A stretch of DNA of 64,000 nucleotides, taken from contig NZ_JAGGLV010000002.1 of NCBI RefSeq assembly GCF_017874735.1, forward strand, positions 62,001 to 126,000, in the 5' to 3' direction. Position numbers and translations under genes: made by a program. This DNA is from Paenibacillus silagei (GTDB taxonomy: Bacteria; Bacillota; Bacilli; Paenibacillales; Paenibacillaceae). Of the stretch, positions 35,015 to 43,443 are shown piece after piece. Numbering within the stretch: position 1 is the first letter of the stretch; each line of letters begins with the position of its first letter. The notes below the pieces were generated by a model. The model saw only the letters and a list, made by a program, of their open reading frames with translations, searched no databases and was not told the origin of the DNA.

Positions 35015-35418
35015 AGCAAAGATAGCATGTATCCCATAATTTGTAAATACAAATTAGCAAGTGTGCTCAATGGGATGAATTGCAGGAGGAATGGAAGGTT
35101 AAGTTCATCGTGCGGTGAGAGAATGGGGAGGGAATCTAGTGGAAAAAGTACAACTAATCGAGCTCTAACGGGGTACTTATGGGTAGCAGTTGGATAAACA
35201 ACACTTAATTTGTCCAGATTCAGCGAATATCATAGAATACGTGGAACTAAGTGCCTTTTTTCCAACTGCTTCTTGAAAAGGGAGCGGTTCGGCCGAAACA
35301 AGTGCTCTTTATCCAACTGCTATGTTCTCTAGTGTGTCGGTTGCAGGGAGGGCAGCTCTCCGGCAGCTCTCCGCGATTCTAACGAAAGCTTGTCCTACCA
35401 GAATCAGCCCTCCCCTGC
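35015..35418. repeat. Intergenic region with AGCAGTTGGATAAA repeat units
   Basis: No gene is seen in these 400 nt. Three related units are readable: forward near 35187 (AGCAGTTGGATAAACAACAC), and on the minus strand near 35272 (AGCAGTTGGAAAAAAGGCAC) and 35322 (AGCAGTTGGATAAAGAGCAC), each followed by a TTAGTTCC-like tail. This looks like a local cluster of a dispersed genomic repeat. It differs in sequence from the 7.5-kb cluster. Confidence 0.65.
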
Positions 35419-36006
35419 TCATGGTGCAAAAACCTCCGGGTTATCGCTCCGCCAAGCGCCGATGCAGCCGATTAGGCAGGCGATATAGGTTCGTAGCACT
35501 CTACCTTCCCTGCTGTACTCGTATTCTAATGCGATGTTTATGCCCTCGCCCCGCCAGGCGATAATGCGGCCGGAAAATCCGGGCCATTCACATTCTTCAT
35601 CCAGCTGCGGAGGGCCATAGGCCGCGATCGCTTCCTCAGGCGAAGAGTTCATCGTAATGTCCTCAGGTAAAATGACGGGATAAGGCACTTCGTTCTGCTT
35701 GCCCGAACCAGGGGGAAGGAAGTGAATAGCGCCAATGATCCAATCATCGGGCTTCGTATACTGTAGTCCGGTCAGCTCATTGATTTTGGGTATACGGTAG
35801 AGATCTATCCTTAGAGATGCTTTGGCGCACGGGATCATGGTATCGTTGAAATAGCTCTTCGGAGCCGGCATGCGCTTAACGCCATAGGGCTTAAGCACGG
35901 CTTGGACCCTCTTGGGGTCATACGGCTGGCCCAGCATGCCGATAAGCTGAACGGGCGGCTCTTCCACCCTATCCACATCCACATTCATATTCATATTCAT
36001 ATTCAT
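35419..36006 (-). CDS. Hypothetical protein with MNMNMNMN N-terminus
   Basis: About 195 residues, soluble. After a hexanucleotide-encoded MNMNMNMNVDVD tail comes a mixed alpha/beta sequence (VQLIGMLGQPYDPKRVQAVL, then DWIIGAIHFLPPGSGK, then WPGFSGRIIAWRGEGINIAL). It has no signal peptide and no recognised family. AGAGGAGG lies just before the first ATG, but every ATGAAT unit supplies another in-frame start. It is monocistronic between the repeat cluster and the BlaR-like gene. Confidence 0.7.
   Translation of the reverse strand: MNMNMNMNVDVDRVEEPPVQLIGMLGQPYDPKRVQAVLKPYGVKRMPAPKSYFNDTMIPCAKASLRIDLYRIPKINELTGLQYTKPDDWIIGAIHFLPPGSGKQNEVPYPVILPEDITMNSSPEEAIAAYGPPQLDEECEWPGFSGRIIAWRGEGINIALEYEYSREGRVLRTYIACLIGCIGAWRSDNPEVFAP
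35983..36006 (-). repeat. ATGAAT hexanucleotide repeat at the start codon
   Basis: Four perfect ATGAAT units (plus a degenerate GTGGAT continuation) form the 5' end of the hypothetical gene. Change in copy number would stay in frame but alter the number of candidate start codons and the spacing to the ribosome site. Confidence 0.85.
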
Positions 36007-36060
36007 GTCCTCCTCTTCACCTGGCTTGTACTCTGGTCACCCGTTCCCATTATAGCAAAT

Positions 36061-36094
36061 AACGCACTCCCCGACATATCTCAAGAAGTGCGTT
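36061..36094 (-). terminator. Hairpin after the M56 peptidase gene
   Basis: AACGCACT pairs with AGTGCGTT around an 18-nt loop, 46 nt beyond the M56 stop. Downstream bases on the minus strand are ATTTGC, so termination strength is uncertain. Confidence 0.5.
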
Positions 36095-36139
36095 AACGTT
36101 TCATTTTCTGTTCTTTAACACTCAGCATCCGGTGAACAG

Positions 36140-37561
36140 TTACTTGGCATTCTGGAATTTCAGGCCGTCGGCATTCAGCTCGAAGCCGTACTCTTTACCC
36201 AAGGCCTTAAGCTCACTGTCATTCACCACTTGAATCTCTTGGATCTTGTTGTCCTTGTCCCGGACGACCTTGAAATCAGCCGAGCCGTTCCCGTCATAGT
36301 AGAATTTGTTGAACTTCCCTTCATGCTTGAGATCCTGGTCCAGGAACAGGCGGATAGGCTTGCCGTTGTAAGAGAATCTGTCCTGGGCTTTGTCGTACGT
36401 CAGTCCATAGGTCATGTAATCCTTCAGTGCATCATAGTTAAAATCGGTTACCGCCGCTCCATCCTCCGAGGAGGCTGCCGCTGCCGCCGAATCACCCCCG
36501 CTGTTGTCGTCGCTCTCCAGTGCATTCATTTCCGCAGAATTCACGGTATTGGCACTGCTTACCGCATCGCTAGACTGCTCTGCGAACGCGGACACCGCTC
36601 CTGCGATCAGAATGAGTGAAATGGCCGCCGTCAACACCGTCAATTTTTGTAATTTCATGATCGACACGATCCTTTCCTTGGTCGCATTTTTACTGAAGCC
36701 TGTATACAGGGGCGTGAATCCCCTCTGTTGCTCCGCCACCTCCAAGAGACATAACGCATAATCCGCCTTGTGCTCTGCACCCAGCTTACGGATGACTCTG
36801 GCATCACAGACCATCTCCAGCTCCCGGTTCAGATAGAAGACCATCAGCCAGACCAGCGGATTGAACCAGTGCAGGCACAGGGCCACGGAGGCAGCCAGCT
36901 TCCACACTGTATCGAAATACCGGATATGCATATATTCATGGGTGAGAATATATTCCATGGCTGGTGCATTACCGGTATTCAGGGTCGTGGGCAGAATAAT
37001 CTTCGGACGCCAGATTCCGCACGTAACCGGCGTATCCATCCGGTCAAATGTCAAGATGGTAAGCTTGCGCCGCAAGGGATGCCGGGCACGCCAGGCCTCG
37101 ATTACAGGCTCCTGCCTCTGCAGAGGCAGTGCTGTCCGCAGCTCTCTCTTGCTTCTGTAGAAGATCACCGCAAGGGTCATAAGCAGCAGCGCCGCGCCCC
37201 CAAGCCATATGGCACCGAGAAGCTCCGGCTTCAGAAACGGCTGCTCCGGCTCCCCGCCCGTAAAGGCTGTGAACGCTATATCCCGGGCGAACATCCCTGT
37301 GTGCAGGGCTGATCGTTCCGGCAACTGCACTACGGCTGCTGTGTGCGTGTTAACCTGATTGATTGCAGCAGCAACCTCAACCTGTGGCGATAACTGCGGA
37401 AGAACCGGCACAGAACCCGGAATCAGCAGTCTGGCGATGACAATTCCCCACAGGACCAGAAACAGCTGTCTGGGTAATTTGTGCAGGGTCACAGAGCGCA
37501 GAACGATCACAAGAACGATCAGCACGCTTGCTGAAAAACTCATCTGTAAGATATCCATCAT
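36140..37561 (-). CDS. BlaR1-like M56-family membrane metallopeptidase
   Basis: About 473 residues. N-terminal membrane helices (SVLIVLVIVLRSV, LFLVLWGIVIARLLIPG, LGAIWLGGAALLLMTLAVIFY) lead to the zinc peptidase motif THEYMHIRYFD (HEXXH) and a further helix with NPLVWLMVFYLNRELEMVCD. A last hydrophobic segment (LTVLTAAISLILIAGAVSAFA) precedes an acidic/Ser linker and a sensor of about 100 residues (YDKAQDRFSYNGKPIRLFLD). The extracellular part is far smaller than the penicillin-binding domain of true BlaR1 and has no SXXK, so the signal is probably not a beta-lactam. It starts 8 nt after the BlaI-like gene, the usual repressor-cleaving pair. Confidence 0.88.
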   Translation of the reverse strand: MMDILQMSFSASVLIVLVIVLRSVTLHKLPRQLFLVLWGIVIARLLIPGSVPVLPQLSPQVEVAAAINQVNTHTAAVVQLPERSALHTGMFARDIAFTAFTGGEPEQPFLKPELLGAIWLGGAALLLMTLAVIFYRSKRELRTALPLQRQEPVIEAWRARHPLRRKLTILTFDRMDTPVTCGIWRPKIILPTTLNTGNAPAMEYILTHEYMHIRYFDTVWKLAASVALCLHWFNPLVWLMVFYLNRELEMVCDARVIRKLGAEHKADYALCLLEVAEQQRGFTPLYTGFSKNATKERIVSIMKLQKLTVLTAAISLILIAGAVSAFAEQSSDAVSSANTVNSAEMNALESDDNSGGDSAAAAASSEDGAAVTDFNYDALKDYMTYGLTYDKAQDRFSYNGKPIRLFLDQDLKHEGKFNKFYYDGNGSADFKVVRDKDNKIQEIQVVNDSELKALGKEYGFELNADGLKFQNAK

Positions 37562-37569
37562 CCCTCGCC

Positions 37570-37929
37570 TCAGCGCAAGCTTTCCACGATTTGCCTCAGC
37601 TTGTCGATATCCGCTTTGCTGAGGTTCTTCTCATTGAGAAATGCCGAAAAAAACATCTCCGCCGAACCGCCGTACATTTTGTTAATCAGCTCTTTGGTCT
37701 CATATGTCTGCACCTGCTCCTTGGCAATCAGGGGAGTGCAGACAAACCCTGGGTCTGTCCGCTCTACAGCATCCTTGGCAATCAGCTTCTTGATCACTGT
37801 ATAGGTCGTGTTTCTGTTCCAGCCAGTCTCCTGATTCAGAATAGCAGCCAGATCCCCTGCGGGCAGCTTGCCTTCCCTCCATAGAATCTCCATGACCTTC
37901 AGCTCGGAATCATACAGCTTAATCTCCAT
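37570..37929 (-). CDS. BlaI/MecI-family repressor
   Basis: About 119 residues, the normal size. The winged helix is readable (LYDSELKVMEILWREGKLPAGDLAAIL, then NRNTTYTVIKKLIAKDAVER), as is the C-terminal dimerisation part with the region cleaved by the partner peptidase. AAGGGAGG precedes the ATG at 37929. Two palindromic operators overlap the promoter region. It is expected to repress its own operon until the M56 protein is activated. Confidence 0.92.
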   Translation of the reverse strand: MEIKLYDSELKVMEILWREGKLPAGDLAAILNQETGWNRNTTYTVIKKLIAKDAVERTDPGFVCTPLIAKEQVQTYETKELINKMYGGSAEMFFSAFLNEKNLSKADIDKLRQIVESLR

Positions 37930-37949
37930 GCACCAGCCTCCCTTCGTTT

Positions 37950-37989
37950 GACTACTGCAGTAGTCATATCCCAATACTACTCCAGTAGT
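37950..37989. promoter_or_regulatory. Two BlaI-type operators
   Basis: GACTACTGCAGTAGTC (37950-37965) is a perfect 16-nt palindrome, and ACTACT-CC-AGTAGT (37976-37989) is a second. Both match the TACTAC/GTAGTA half-site style of BlaI/MecI operators and lie just upstream of the repressor gene. Confidence 0.85.
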
Positions 37990-38036
37990 CACCTAATGTC
38001 AATTATATCCTTTTACTACTTGTTTATTCCATGTCA

Positions 38037-39797
38037 TTAAGCATACAAATAGCTCTGGGCCGTATACATCTGATAATATTTCCCCCGCCGGTTCATCAGT
38101 TCTGTGTGCGAGCCCGATTCACAGATCTCCCCCTGGTCAAAAACATAGATAATATCACAGAGCCGCGTTACGCCCAGACGGTGTGAGATCATTATGGTCG
38201 TCTTGTTCTCACACAACGCCGAGAACTCTTCGTAGATCTGCGTCTCCACCTTGGGGTCCAGGCTGGCTGTCGGCTCGTCCATGATCAGAATCTCGCTGTC
38301 CGCCCGGCTGAGCGCTCTGGCAATCGCCAGCCGCTGCCATTGTCCGCCCGATAGCTCCAGATCATTGTTCTCCAGCTGGCCTAGCTGGGTATCCAGGCCT
38401 TGCGGCAGCTGATCTATGAAGGCATCCATATTAAAGATATGCAAGGACTGCTTCTGGAACGCTTGTCCGAAATTCCCCGCCCGGATATTATCCGCGACCG
38501 AGAACTGGTATTTAATGAAATTCTGAAATACACAGACCGTCTTCCTCCTGAACGGATCAATGACATTAGCGAGCGGTTCTCCTCCGATTAATACTTCGCC
38601 TGAAGTCGGCTTGTACAAGCCAAGCAGCACATGAATGAAGGTTGTTTTACCACTGCCGTTTTCGCCCACTAAGGCAATTTTCTCGCCTTTATGGATGGTT
38701 AGTTCAATATTTTTCAGTGTAAGGTTCCCGCTGCCAGGGTATTTGAAATCCACCTGCTTGAACTGAATCGTTGATGCATCTGCAAGCGTCTTATGACCGC
38801 CACCAGCATCCTCAGGAAGATCCAGGAAATTCAGCATATCTTCCATATATAGTGTGTAATTGTTCATGGAACTGATTTTAATCACCATACTGCTCAGAGC
38901 GCCTGTTATGGCCTGCATCGCAGTAATCACTAACATAACATCGCCTATACTCATTCGATTATCTATAACGCCTAGACAAGTAATGAGCAGACAGATACCC
39001 AGCGCAATGTTCCGCAATAGATCGACAAGCGCTCCGCCCAGTGTATAATGCAGCAGCAGCTTGAACTTCTCTCTCCATACCTCGCTTCGGATCTCTTCCG
39101 TGCGGTCATTGAAATAATCAATCAATCCGAACATACGGATCTCCTTGGCATATCTTCTGCTTGTCAGCACATCGTACATATAGTTCAACCGCCGCAGCGG
39201 CTTGCTCTGTTCAACTGCCTGGAAGTAGCTCCGCTTGCCCTGTGCATTCATCAGCAACAGATAAGGAATGGTGGCAAGCACCGCAATTACGGGGAAATAC
39301 CATTTAATATTCAACAGCAGCACTATAAAAGAGAACATGGAGAAGACAGGGAGCACGACAGACAATGAGTTGTTGACGTAAGCCAGAATCCCCTTATTCA
39401 CATTGGACTGGACCCGCTCCAGCAGATCATAGACGGCCGGGTTCTCCAGCTCTTCCATATCAATAACAGACAGCTTCTTGTTCACCTGTCTGATGAATTC
39501 ACGGTTAATGTTATACTTCAGACGATTATTAACATGCGCAGTAATATGCTCTATCCCTTCCAGTGCAATCTTCAGCATGGTATATCCAGCGATAAGGATC
39601 AGCAGCTTGTGCGTTACGGCAGATGCGGACTGGACGATAGCGAGGCCATTGATCAGGAGCTTATAGAGCCAGGCTCCAAGCGGGGCCAGCAATGCGCTGA
39701 GCGCCATAAGCGCCAGTGACAGGTACAGATCTTTGGTGCAGAACAGCTTAATGATCAGCTTGAGGTTACGGACATGAACCAGCATTTTCGTTGTCAT
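38037..39797 (-). CDS. ABC exporter half-transporter (RiPP cluster, second)
   Basis: About 586 residues with membrane domain first and ATPase last. Six membrane helices (for example LYLSLALMALSALLAPLGAW, LLDLLRNIALGICLLITCL-like) precede Walker A GENGSGKTTF, signature LSGGQWQRLAIARAL, Walker B ILIMDEPTASLD and the switch His in MISHR. There is no N-terminal C39 peptidase. The ATG at 39797 overlaps the stop of the previous transporter gene (ATGA), so the two are coupled and probably form a heterodimer that exports the modified peptide encoded upstream. Confidence 0.92.
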   Translation of the reverse strand: MTTKMLVHVRNLKLIIKLFCTKDLYLSLALMALSALLAPLGAWLYKLLINGLAIVQSASAVTHKLLILIAGYTMLKIALEGIEHITAHVNNRLKYNINREFIRQVNKKLSVIDMEELENPAVYDLLERVQSNVNKGILAYVNNSLSVVLPVFSMFSFIVLLLNIKWYFPVIAVLATIPYLLLMNAQGKRSYFQAVEQSKPLRRLNYMYDVLTSRRYAKEIRMFGLIDYFNDRTEEIRSEVWREKFKLLLHYTLGGALVDLLRNIALGICLLITCLGVIDNRMSIGDVMLVITAMQAITGALSSMVIKISSMNNYTLYMEDMLNFLDLPEDAGGGHKTLADASTIQFKQVDFKYPGSGNLTLKNIELTIHKGEKIALVGENGSGKTTFIHVLLGLYKPTSGEVLIGGEPLANVIDPFRRKTVCVFQNFIKYQFSVADNIRAGNFGQAFQKQSLHIFNMDAFIDQLPQGLDTQLGQLENNDLELSGGQWQRLAIARALSRADSEILIMDEPTASLDPKVETQIYEEFSALCENKTTIMISHRLGVTRLCDIIYVFDQGEICESGSHTELMNRRGKYYQMYTAQSYLYA

Positions 39798-41536
39798 ATG
39801 ACCTGATCTCCCGTATCGTACCATTTGGCCTGATTCTTGAAGAAGCTGCAATATTCCCCCTTCAGCTGCATCAGCTCAGCATGGGTGCCCGCTTCCACGA
39901 TCTCCCCCTGCTTCATAAATACGATTCTGTCGGCGAGCTTGGCAATCCCGATCCGGTGGGAGATGAGCACAACACTTTTGCCGCGAAAATATTTGCCGAT
40001 ATTGCGGAACTGCTGAATCTCCGACAACGCATCCAGGGAAGCAGACGGTTCATCGAAGATAATAAAATCGGCCTCGGGCATGAACGCCCGGCTGATCGCC
40101 ACCTTCTGCCACTGGCCCTCCGACATCTCGATTCCGTCCGCATCGAACTTTTTGCCCAGAATCGTGTCGAGTCCCTTGGGGTATTGCTGGATGACCTGGT
40201 GAATCTGGCCTTTCACCGTTGCTTCTGTGATTCTATCGTTGTCGTTGATACTCGCTACATCGCCCAGACCGACATTATCCCGGACCGAGAATTCGAATTT
40301 GGCATAATCCTGAAAAGCTGCGGTCGATGTCTTACAGTAACTGTGGACTCTGCCTTCCGTCGGCTTCAGCAGACCGGCCATAATCTTGGCCAGAGTGCTC
40401 TTGCCGCTGCCGTTCTCACCGACAAGGACAATGCTCTCCCCTCTGCCGATGTGCAGATTAATATTCTTCAAGACTGCGGGGGAATTGCCGTATGAGTAAG
40501 AGACATCGTGCAGCTCCATCGCCATCCTGTTTCTGGTTAAGACCGAAGAAGGCTGGTGAGGAGTCTCTGCTGCTTGTGTCTCCGGTGTAATCAAATCTCT
40601 GAATTCCTTGATGTAGATGGTATTCTTGCGGGCTTCGGAGAAGAACTCGGCGAAGGAATTGACCCCCTCGATGATCTGACCCTGCCCCTGAGTTAACACG
40701 ATCAGCTGATCCAGGCTCAGTGTTGTCAGCGCCACAGCATAACACATGAACAGCAGTGTGCTGTTCTCCAGGCCCAGCATCAGCCCCGACCATATGCAGC
40801 CAATCACCGTCCATTTCAGACTGAAGGCCATATTCAGGTCTCTGATCTCATCGAATTTGGAGAGCCGCTTCGACTCCAGCCACTCATAAATCTGAAAACT
40901 CCTAATCTCCTTCTGGTTGCTCCGGTCTTGCATGAGACGGCTTAAATAGTTCAGCTTGCGGTCCTCATGCTCCTGCCGCTTCATCACAGCAATATGTTCC
41001 TCCGTGTTGCGCTTCACAAAATAGTTATAGAGCAGCCCCAGCACAATAAAAGCGACCACATACAGAACCCCCAGCCTGGCAATAATCCATACTGACATGC
41101 AGAAGCCGGCAATGGACCCGAGGAAATGGAATACATCGTTAACGGCATTCGTGAGTTTGTACCATAAAGTGTCCTTCGCCCGCTCAATTTGCAGCAGATA
41201 ATCCGCCTGATCCAGCTTGTCTAAATCTGCTTTGGCAATAGCGGTGAACATCTGTCTTTGCAGCAGTGCACCGACCTTATTCTCCAGCAATTCTATGAAC
41301 AGCAGCGAAAAGGAGTATTGAATATTCTTCAGGGAGTACACGAGGATATAGGCAATAATGAGGATGGCAATAGACATCACCCCGGACGGATGCCCCAGGC
41401 TGACGATGATCCGCCCCATCAGAAGCAGCTCCAAGGGCTGCAGGGCGTACATTAAGATATAGAGCAGGAGGATGGATACCATGGTTACCGGCTGTTGTCT
41501 GAAAAAGATGGACAGAACCCATTTATATTCCTTCAA
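39794..41536 (-). CDS. ABC exporter half-transporter (RiPP cluster, first)
   Basis: About 580 residues. Membrane domain (PVTMVSILLLYILMYALQPL, IAILIIAYILVYSL, LGVLYVVAFIVLGLLYNYFV) followed by Walker A GENGSGKSTL, a modified signature MSEGQWQKVAISRAF (Glu replaces the second Gly of LSGGQ), Walker B FIIFDEPSASLD and LISHR. The altered signature fits a heterodimer with one degenerate site. No peptidase domain, so leader removal must come from another enzyme. The TTG at 41536 follows GGGAGGGGGAG. It lies about 100 nt after the precursor gene, with a hairpin between. Confidence 0.92.
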   Translation of the reverse strand: MKEYKWVLSIFFRQQPVTMVSILLLYILMYALQPLELLLMGRIIVSLGHPSGVMSIAILIIAYILVYSLKNIQYSFSLLFIELLENKVGALLQRQMFTAIAKADLDKLDQADYLLQIERAKDTLWYKLTNAVNDVFHFLGSIAGFCMSVWIIARLGVLYVVAFIVLGLLYNYFVKRNTEEHIAVMKRQEHEDRKLNYLSRLMQDRSNQKEIRSFQIYEWLESKRLSKFDEIRDLNMAFSLKWTVIGCIWSGLMLGLENSTLLFMCYAVALTTLSLDQLIVLTQGQGQIIEGVNSFAEFFSEARKNTIYIKEFRDLITPETQAAETPHQPSSVLTRNRMAMELHDVSYSYGNSPAVLKNINLHIGRGESIVLVGENGSGKSTLAKIMAGLLKPTEGRVHSYCKTSTAAFQDYAKFEFSVRDNVGLGDVASINDNDRITEATVKGQIHQVIQQYPKGLDTILGKKFDADGIEMSEGQWQKVAISRAFMPEADFIIFDEPSASLDALSEIQQFRNIGKYFRGKSVVLISHRIGIAKLADRIVFMKQGEIVEAGTHAELMQLKGEYCSFFKNQAKWYDTGDQVI

Positions 41537-41560
41537 GCGCTCCCCCTCCCTTTCTTAGAA

Positions 41561-41593
41561 AAGAACATGATTATAGGAAATAACCATGTTCTT
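41561..41593 (-). promoter_or_regulatory. Hairpin between precursor peptide and exporter genes
   Basis: AAGAACATG pairs perfectly with CATGTTCTT, with TAT/ATA inside. On the minus strand TTCT follows. Placed directly after the precursor stop, it probably acts as a partial terminator or RNA stabiliser that keeps precursor levels above exporter levels. Confidence 0.65.
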
Positions 41594-41636
41594 GTCGGGT
41601 CATATGGAACTTATTAAGTATGCCGCGGATCAGGGT

Positions 41637-41783
41637 TTACCAGTTTCCGCATTTAAAGTTTTTCTTACAGGAGTAGCTTCCGCAGTTAAATGTTTTCGGA
41701 CAGCTGAAACCATTCGTACAAGCTGCAGGAGTGATCATAGAATCAGTGCTTGCTTTTTCAATCATAGGTCTGATATAGCTCAT
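41637..41783 (-). CDS. Candidate RiPP precursor, 48 aa with five cysteines
   Basis: A short gene that is easy to miss. ATG at 41783 with GGGAGGTG 5 nt upstream; TAA at 41639-41637. Translation begins MSYIRPMIEKASTDSMITPAA, then a core with Cys22, Cys28, Cys34, Cys39 and Cys45 (spacing 5, 5, 4, 5) ending in KCGNW. Four of the five cysteines are preceded at -2 by an aromatic residue (FSC, FNC, YSC, FKC). A 21-residue leader ending AA before the first Cys fits a cleavable leader. It sits between the radical SAM gene (35 nt upstream) and two exporters, the expected place for a sactipeptide/ranthipeptide-type substrate. The crosslink type cannot be read from sequence. Confidence 0.85.
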   Translation of the reverse strand: MSYIRPMIEKASTDSMITPAACTNGFSCPKTFNCGSYSCKKNFKCGNW

Positions 41784-41817
41784 GTTCTCACCTCCCTTCA
41801 AGTCGCTGTGTAACGAA

Positions 41818-42912
41818 TTACTGCGGCACTAGAGCCTTTCTGTTCTTCTTCAGCTCAGAGACATAATATTTCGTTCTTACCTTGCAGCAGCCGTCCGTAT
41901 CCTGAATCGAGCCTCCATTGGCTACAGCGAGCGCCACGCACCCCTTGCCGCAAGTTCCATTCCATATACAGCTCTGGCATTGGTTCATATAATTCTGTCC
42001 CACCTGCATGAACTTGACGAGGTTCACGATTTGCTGAGACTCAAGCATGGAGGACAGGCTGGTCTCATTCACATTACCGATCGCATACTGGACATCCGTG
42101 AATAATTGGCACAGGAACACATTACCGGAAGAATCTATTCTCGGTGTTAACGGAATCCGGTCAGCATCTTCGGTCACTCCACTTAACAACGGACAGGCTC
42201 CTGTAAAATCATCGGGCAGTGTGATCTTCATACCGCTGTCCATCAGTTCCACAACCTCCGGTTGTTGCTCCAGACGCTCCACCAGCGCAGACTTCTCCAG
42301 AATGTCCAGGTATAAATTGTTCCGGTTGTCTTCACTCCGGCCCAGGTTACTGAGGCTCGCAATCTCAGCCTGGGGAATCTCAAGCTCAGCAACCATCTTC
42401 AGCAGAGGAACGATGTCATCCTTATTGAAGCCTGTAAGCACGCTGCGGATCAGAATCCGTTCGCTCATACCGGCATCGATTAGATGCTTCAGGCCCCGCA
42501 TCGTTTGGTTGAAGCTGCCGCGTCCGCATAACTGATCATGAATCTCCGCTCGCGAACCATTCACACTCAGCTGTATGGCCACTTTGCAGGCAGCGAACTT
42601 CTCGGCAACCTCCCGGGTGATATAAGTGCCGTTCGTGATCACCAGCACCATACCGAACTGCTTCTTCTGCAGCGCCTCCATGAAATCCCAGAACAAAGGA
42701 TGCGAAGTCGGTTCTCCCCCGGAGATGGTAATGCTTGTATCGGGATGATCCGGCAGATCATTAATGATGCTCATGAAGGTAGGCATATCAATCTGATCCT
42801 GCAGAACGCCGGATTCGTTATAGCAATGCAGGCAGCGCAGGTTACAGTTTGAAGTGATCTCCAGATAACAACCGCCTAATCTAAAGCTCTTGGCTGGGGA
42901 TAACAATTCCAC
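41818..42912 (-). CDS. Radical SAM/SPASM peptide-modifying enzyme
   Basis: About 364 residues. The radical SAM cluster motif is CNLRCLHC near residue 23-30, with SAM-contact strands (TISGGEPTSHP, VLVITNGTYI). The C-terminal SPASM domain shows the auxiliary-cluster cysteines in FLCQLF, CQSCIWNGTCGKGC and GCCKVR. This class forms thioether or other crosslinks in Cys-rich peptides (sactipeptide, ranthipeptide and related maturases). The GTG at 42912 follows GAGGTG. It sits 9 nt after the PqqD-like gene and directly before the Cys-rich precursor, forming the core of a RiPP cluster. Confidence 0.93.
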   Translation of the reverse strand: MELLSPAKSFRLGGCYLEITSNCNLRCLHCYNESGVLQDQIDMPTFMSIINDLPDHPDTSITISGGEPTSHPLFWDFMEALQKKQFGMVLVITNGTYITREVAEKFAACKVAIQLSVNGSRAEIHDQLCGRGSFNQTMRGLKHLIDAGMSERILIRSVLTGFNKDDIVPLLKMVAELEIPQAEIASLSNLGRSEDNRNNLYLDILEKSALVERLEQQPEVVELMDSGMKITLPDDFTGACPLLSGVTEDADRIPLTPRIDSSGNVFLCQLFTDVQYAIGNVNETSLSSMLESQQIVNLVKFMQVGQNYMNQCQSCIWNGTCGKGCVALAVANGGSIQDTDGCCKVRTKYYVSELKKNRKALVPQ

Positions 42913-42921
42913 ACTAGCACC

Positions 42922-43200
42922 TCATTTCCTTATTTTCACGAAACCTCTCTGCTCCAGCTCTTCAAATGCACCAATACAGTCTGTAATAATATCGCTTAAC
43001 TCAAGCTGGTCCTTCTCCAGACACTGGTCATGGAGCATACCGGCAACCTCGGATACTGTTCGTCCATTGCAGTGTTCCCACAAATATTTGGCGGTCTGAT
43101 TCAAGAAGAACATCTCATGATTACGGTCCATCACCAGTGATTCCTCACCTAAATCCTCATGGATCACATTAACTTTGGACAATAACGTGCTTGCGTTCAT
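42922..43200 (-). CDS. PqqD-like RiPP recognition protein
   Basis: About 92 residues, the length of a stand-alone PqqD. Typical elements are a strand pair (SLVMDRNHEMFFLNQTAKYLWEHC, readable as LVMDRNHEMFFLNQTA) then helices (TVSEVAGML, LSDIITDCIGAFEELEQRGFV). Such proteins bind the leader peptide and deliver it to the radical SAM enzyme. It is the first gene of the maturation operon, with AAGGATGTGAG before the ATG. Confidence 0.85.
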   Translation of the reverse strand: MNASTLLSKVNVIHEDLGEESLVMDRNHEMFFLNQTAKYLWEHCNGRTVSEVAGMLHDQCLEKDQLELSDIITDCIGAFEELEQRGFVKIRK

Positions 43201-43443
43201 TCACTCACATCCTTACGGGAAATTACAGATTGTTGTTGCTTGATACCACGGTATAACGTGATTTGTTTCACATTTTAATCTATCATTGATCTCTTGCATC
43301 TCTTCTGAATTCAATATAACGCATTCTTTCACTTTATGGAACATTATGTATGTTAATGGTATAATAAGGCATGCAAACGCATTCCCTGATCCATTTTATT
43401 GCCAATCTATGAGGAATGAAGCCACTTAAAAGGAGAGATAGAA
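43201..43443. promoter_or_regulatory. Divergent promoter region of the RiPP cluster
   Basis: The 243-nt gap separates the peptide operon (minus) from the LytTR system (plus). On the plus strand a TATAAT lies at 43360-43365 without a good -35. Read on the minus strand, GAATGCGTT occurs twice (43318-43326 and 43376-43384), a possible pair of LytTR-type direct repeats. An inverted repeat ATACC-AC-GGTAT sits at 43243-43254, near the likely promoter of the peptide operon. These are candidate regulator sites by position only. Confidence 0.5.

Noticed and set aside
43201..43443. A second short precursor peptide in the divergent promoter region
   Set aside because: No ribosome site plus start giving a Cys-rich or leader-like peptide was found on either strand.
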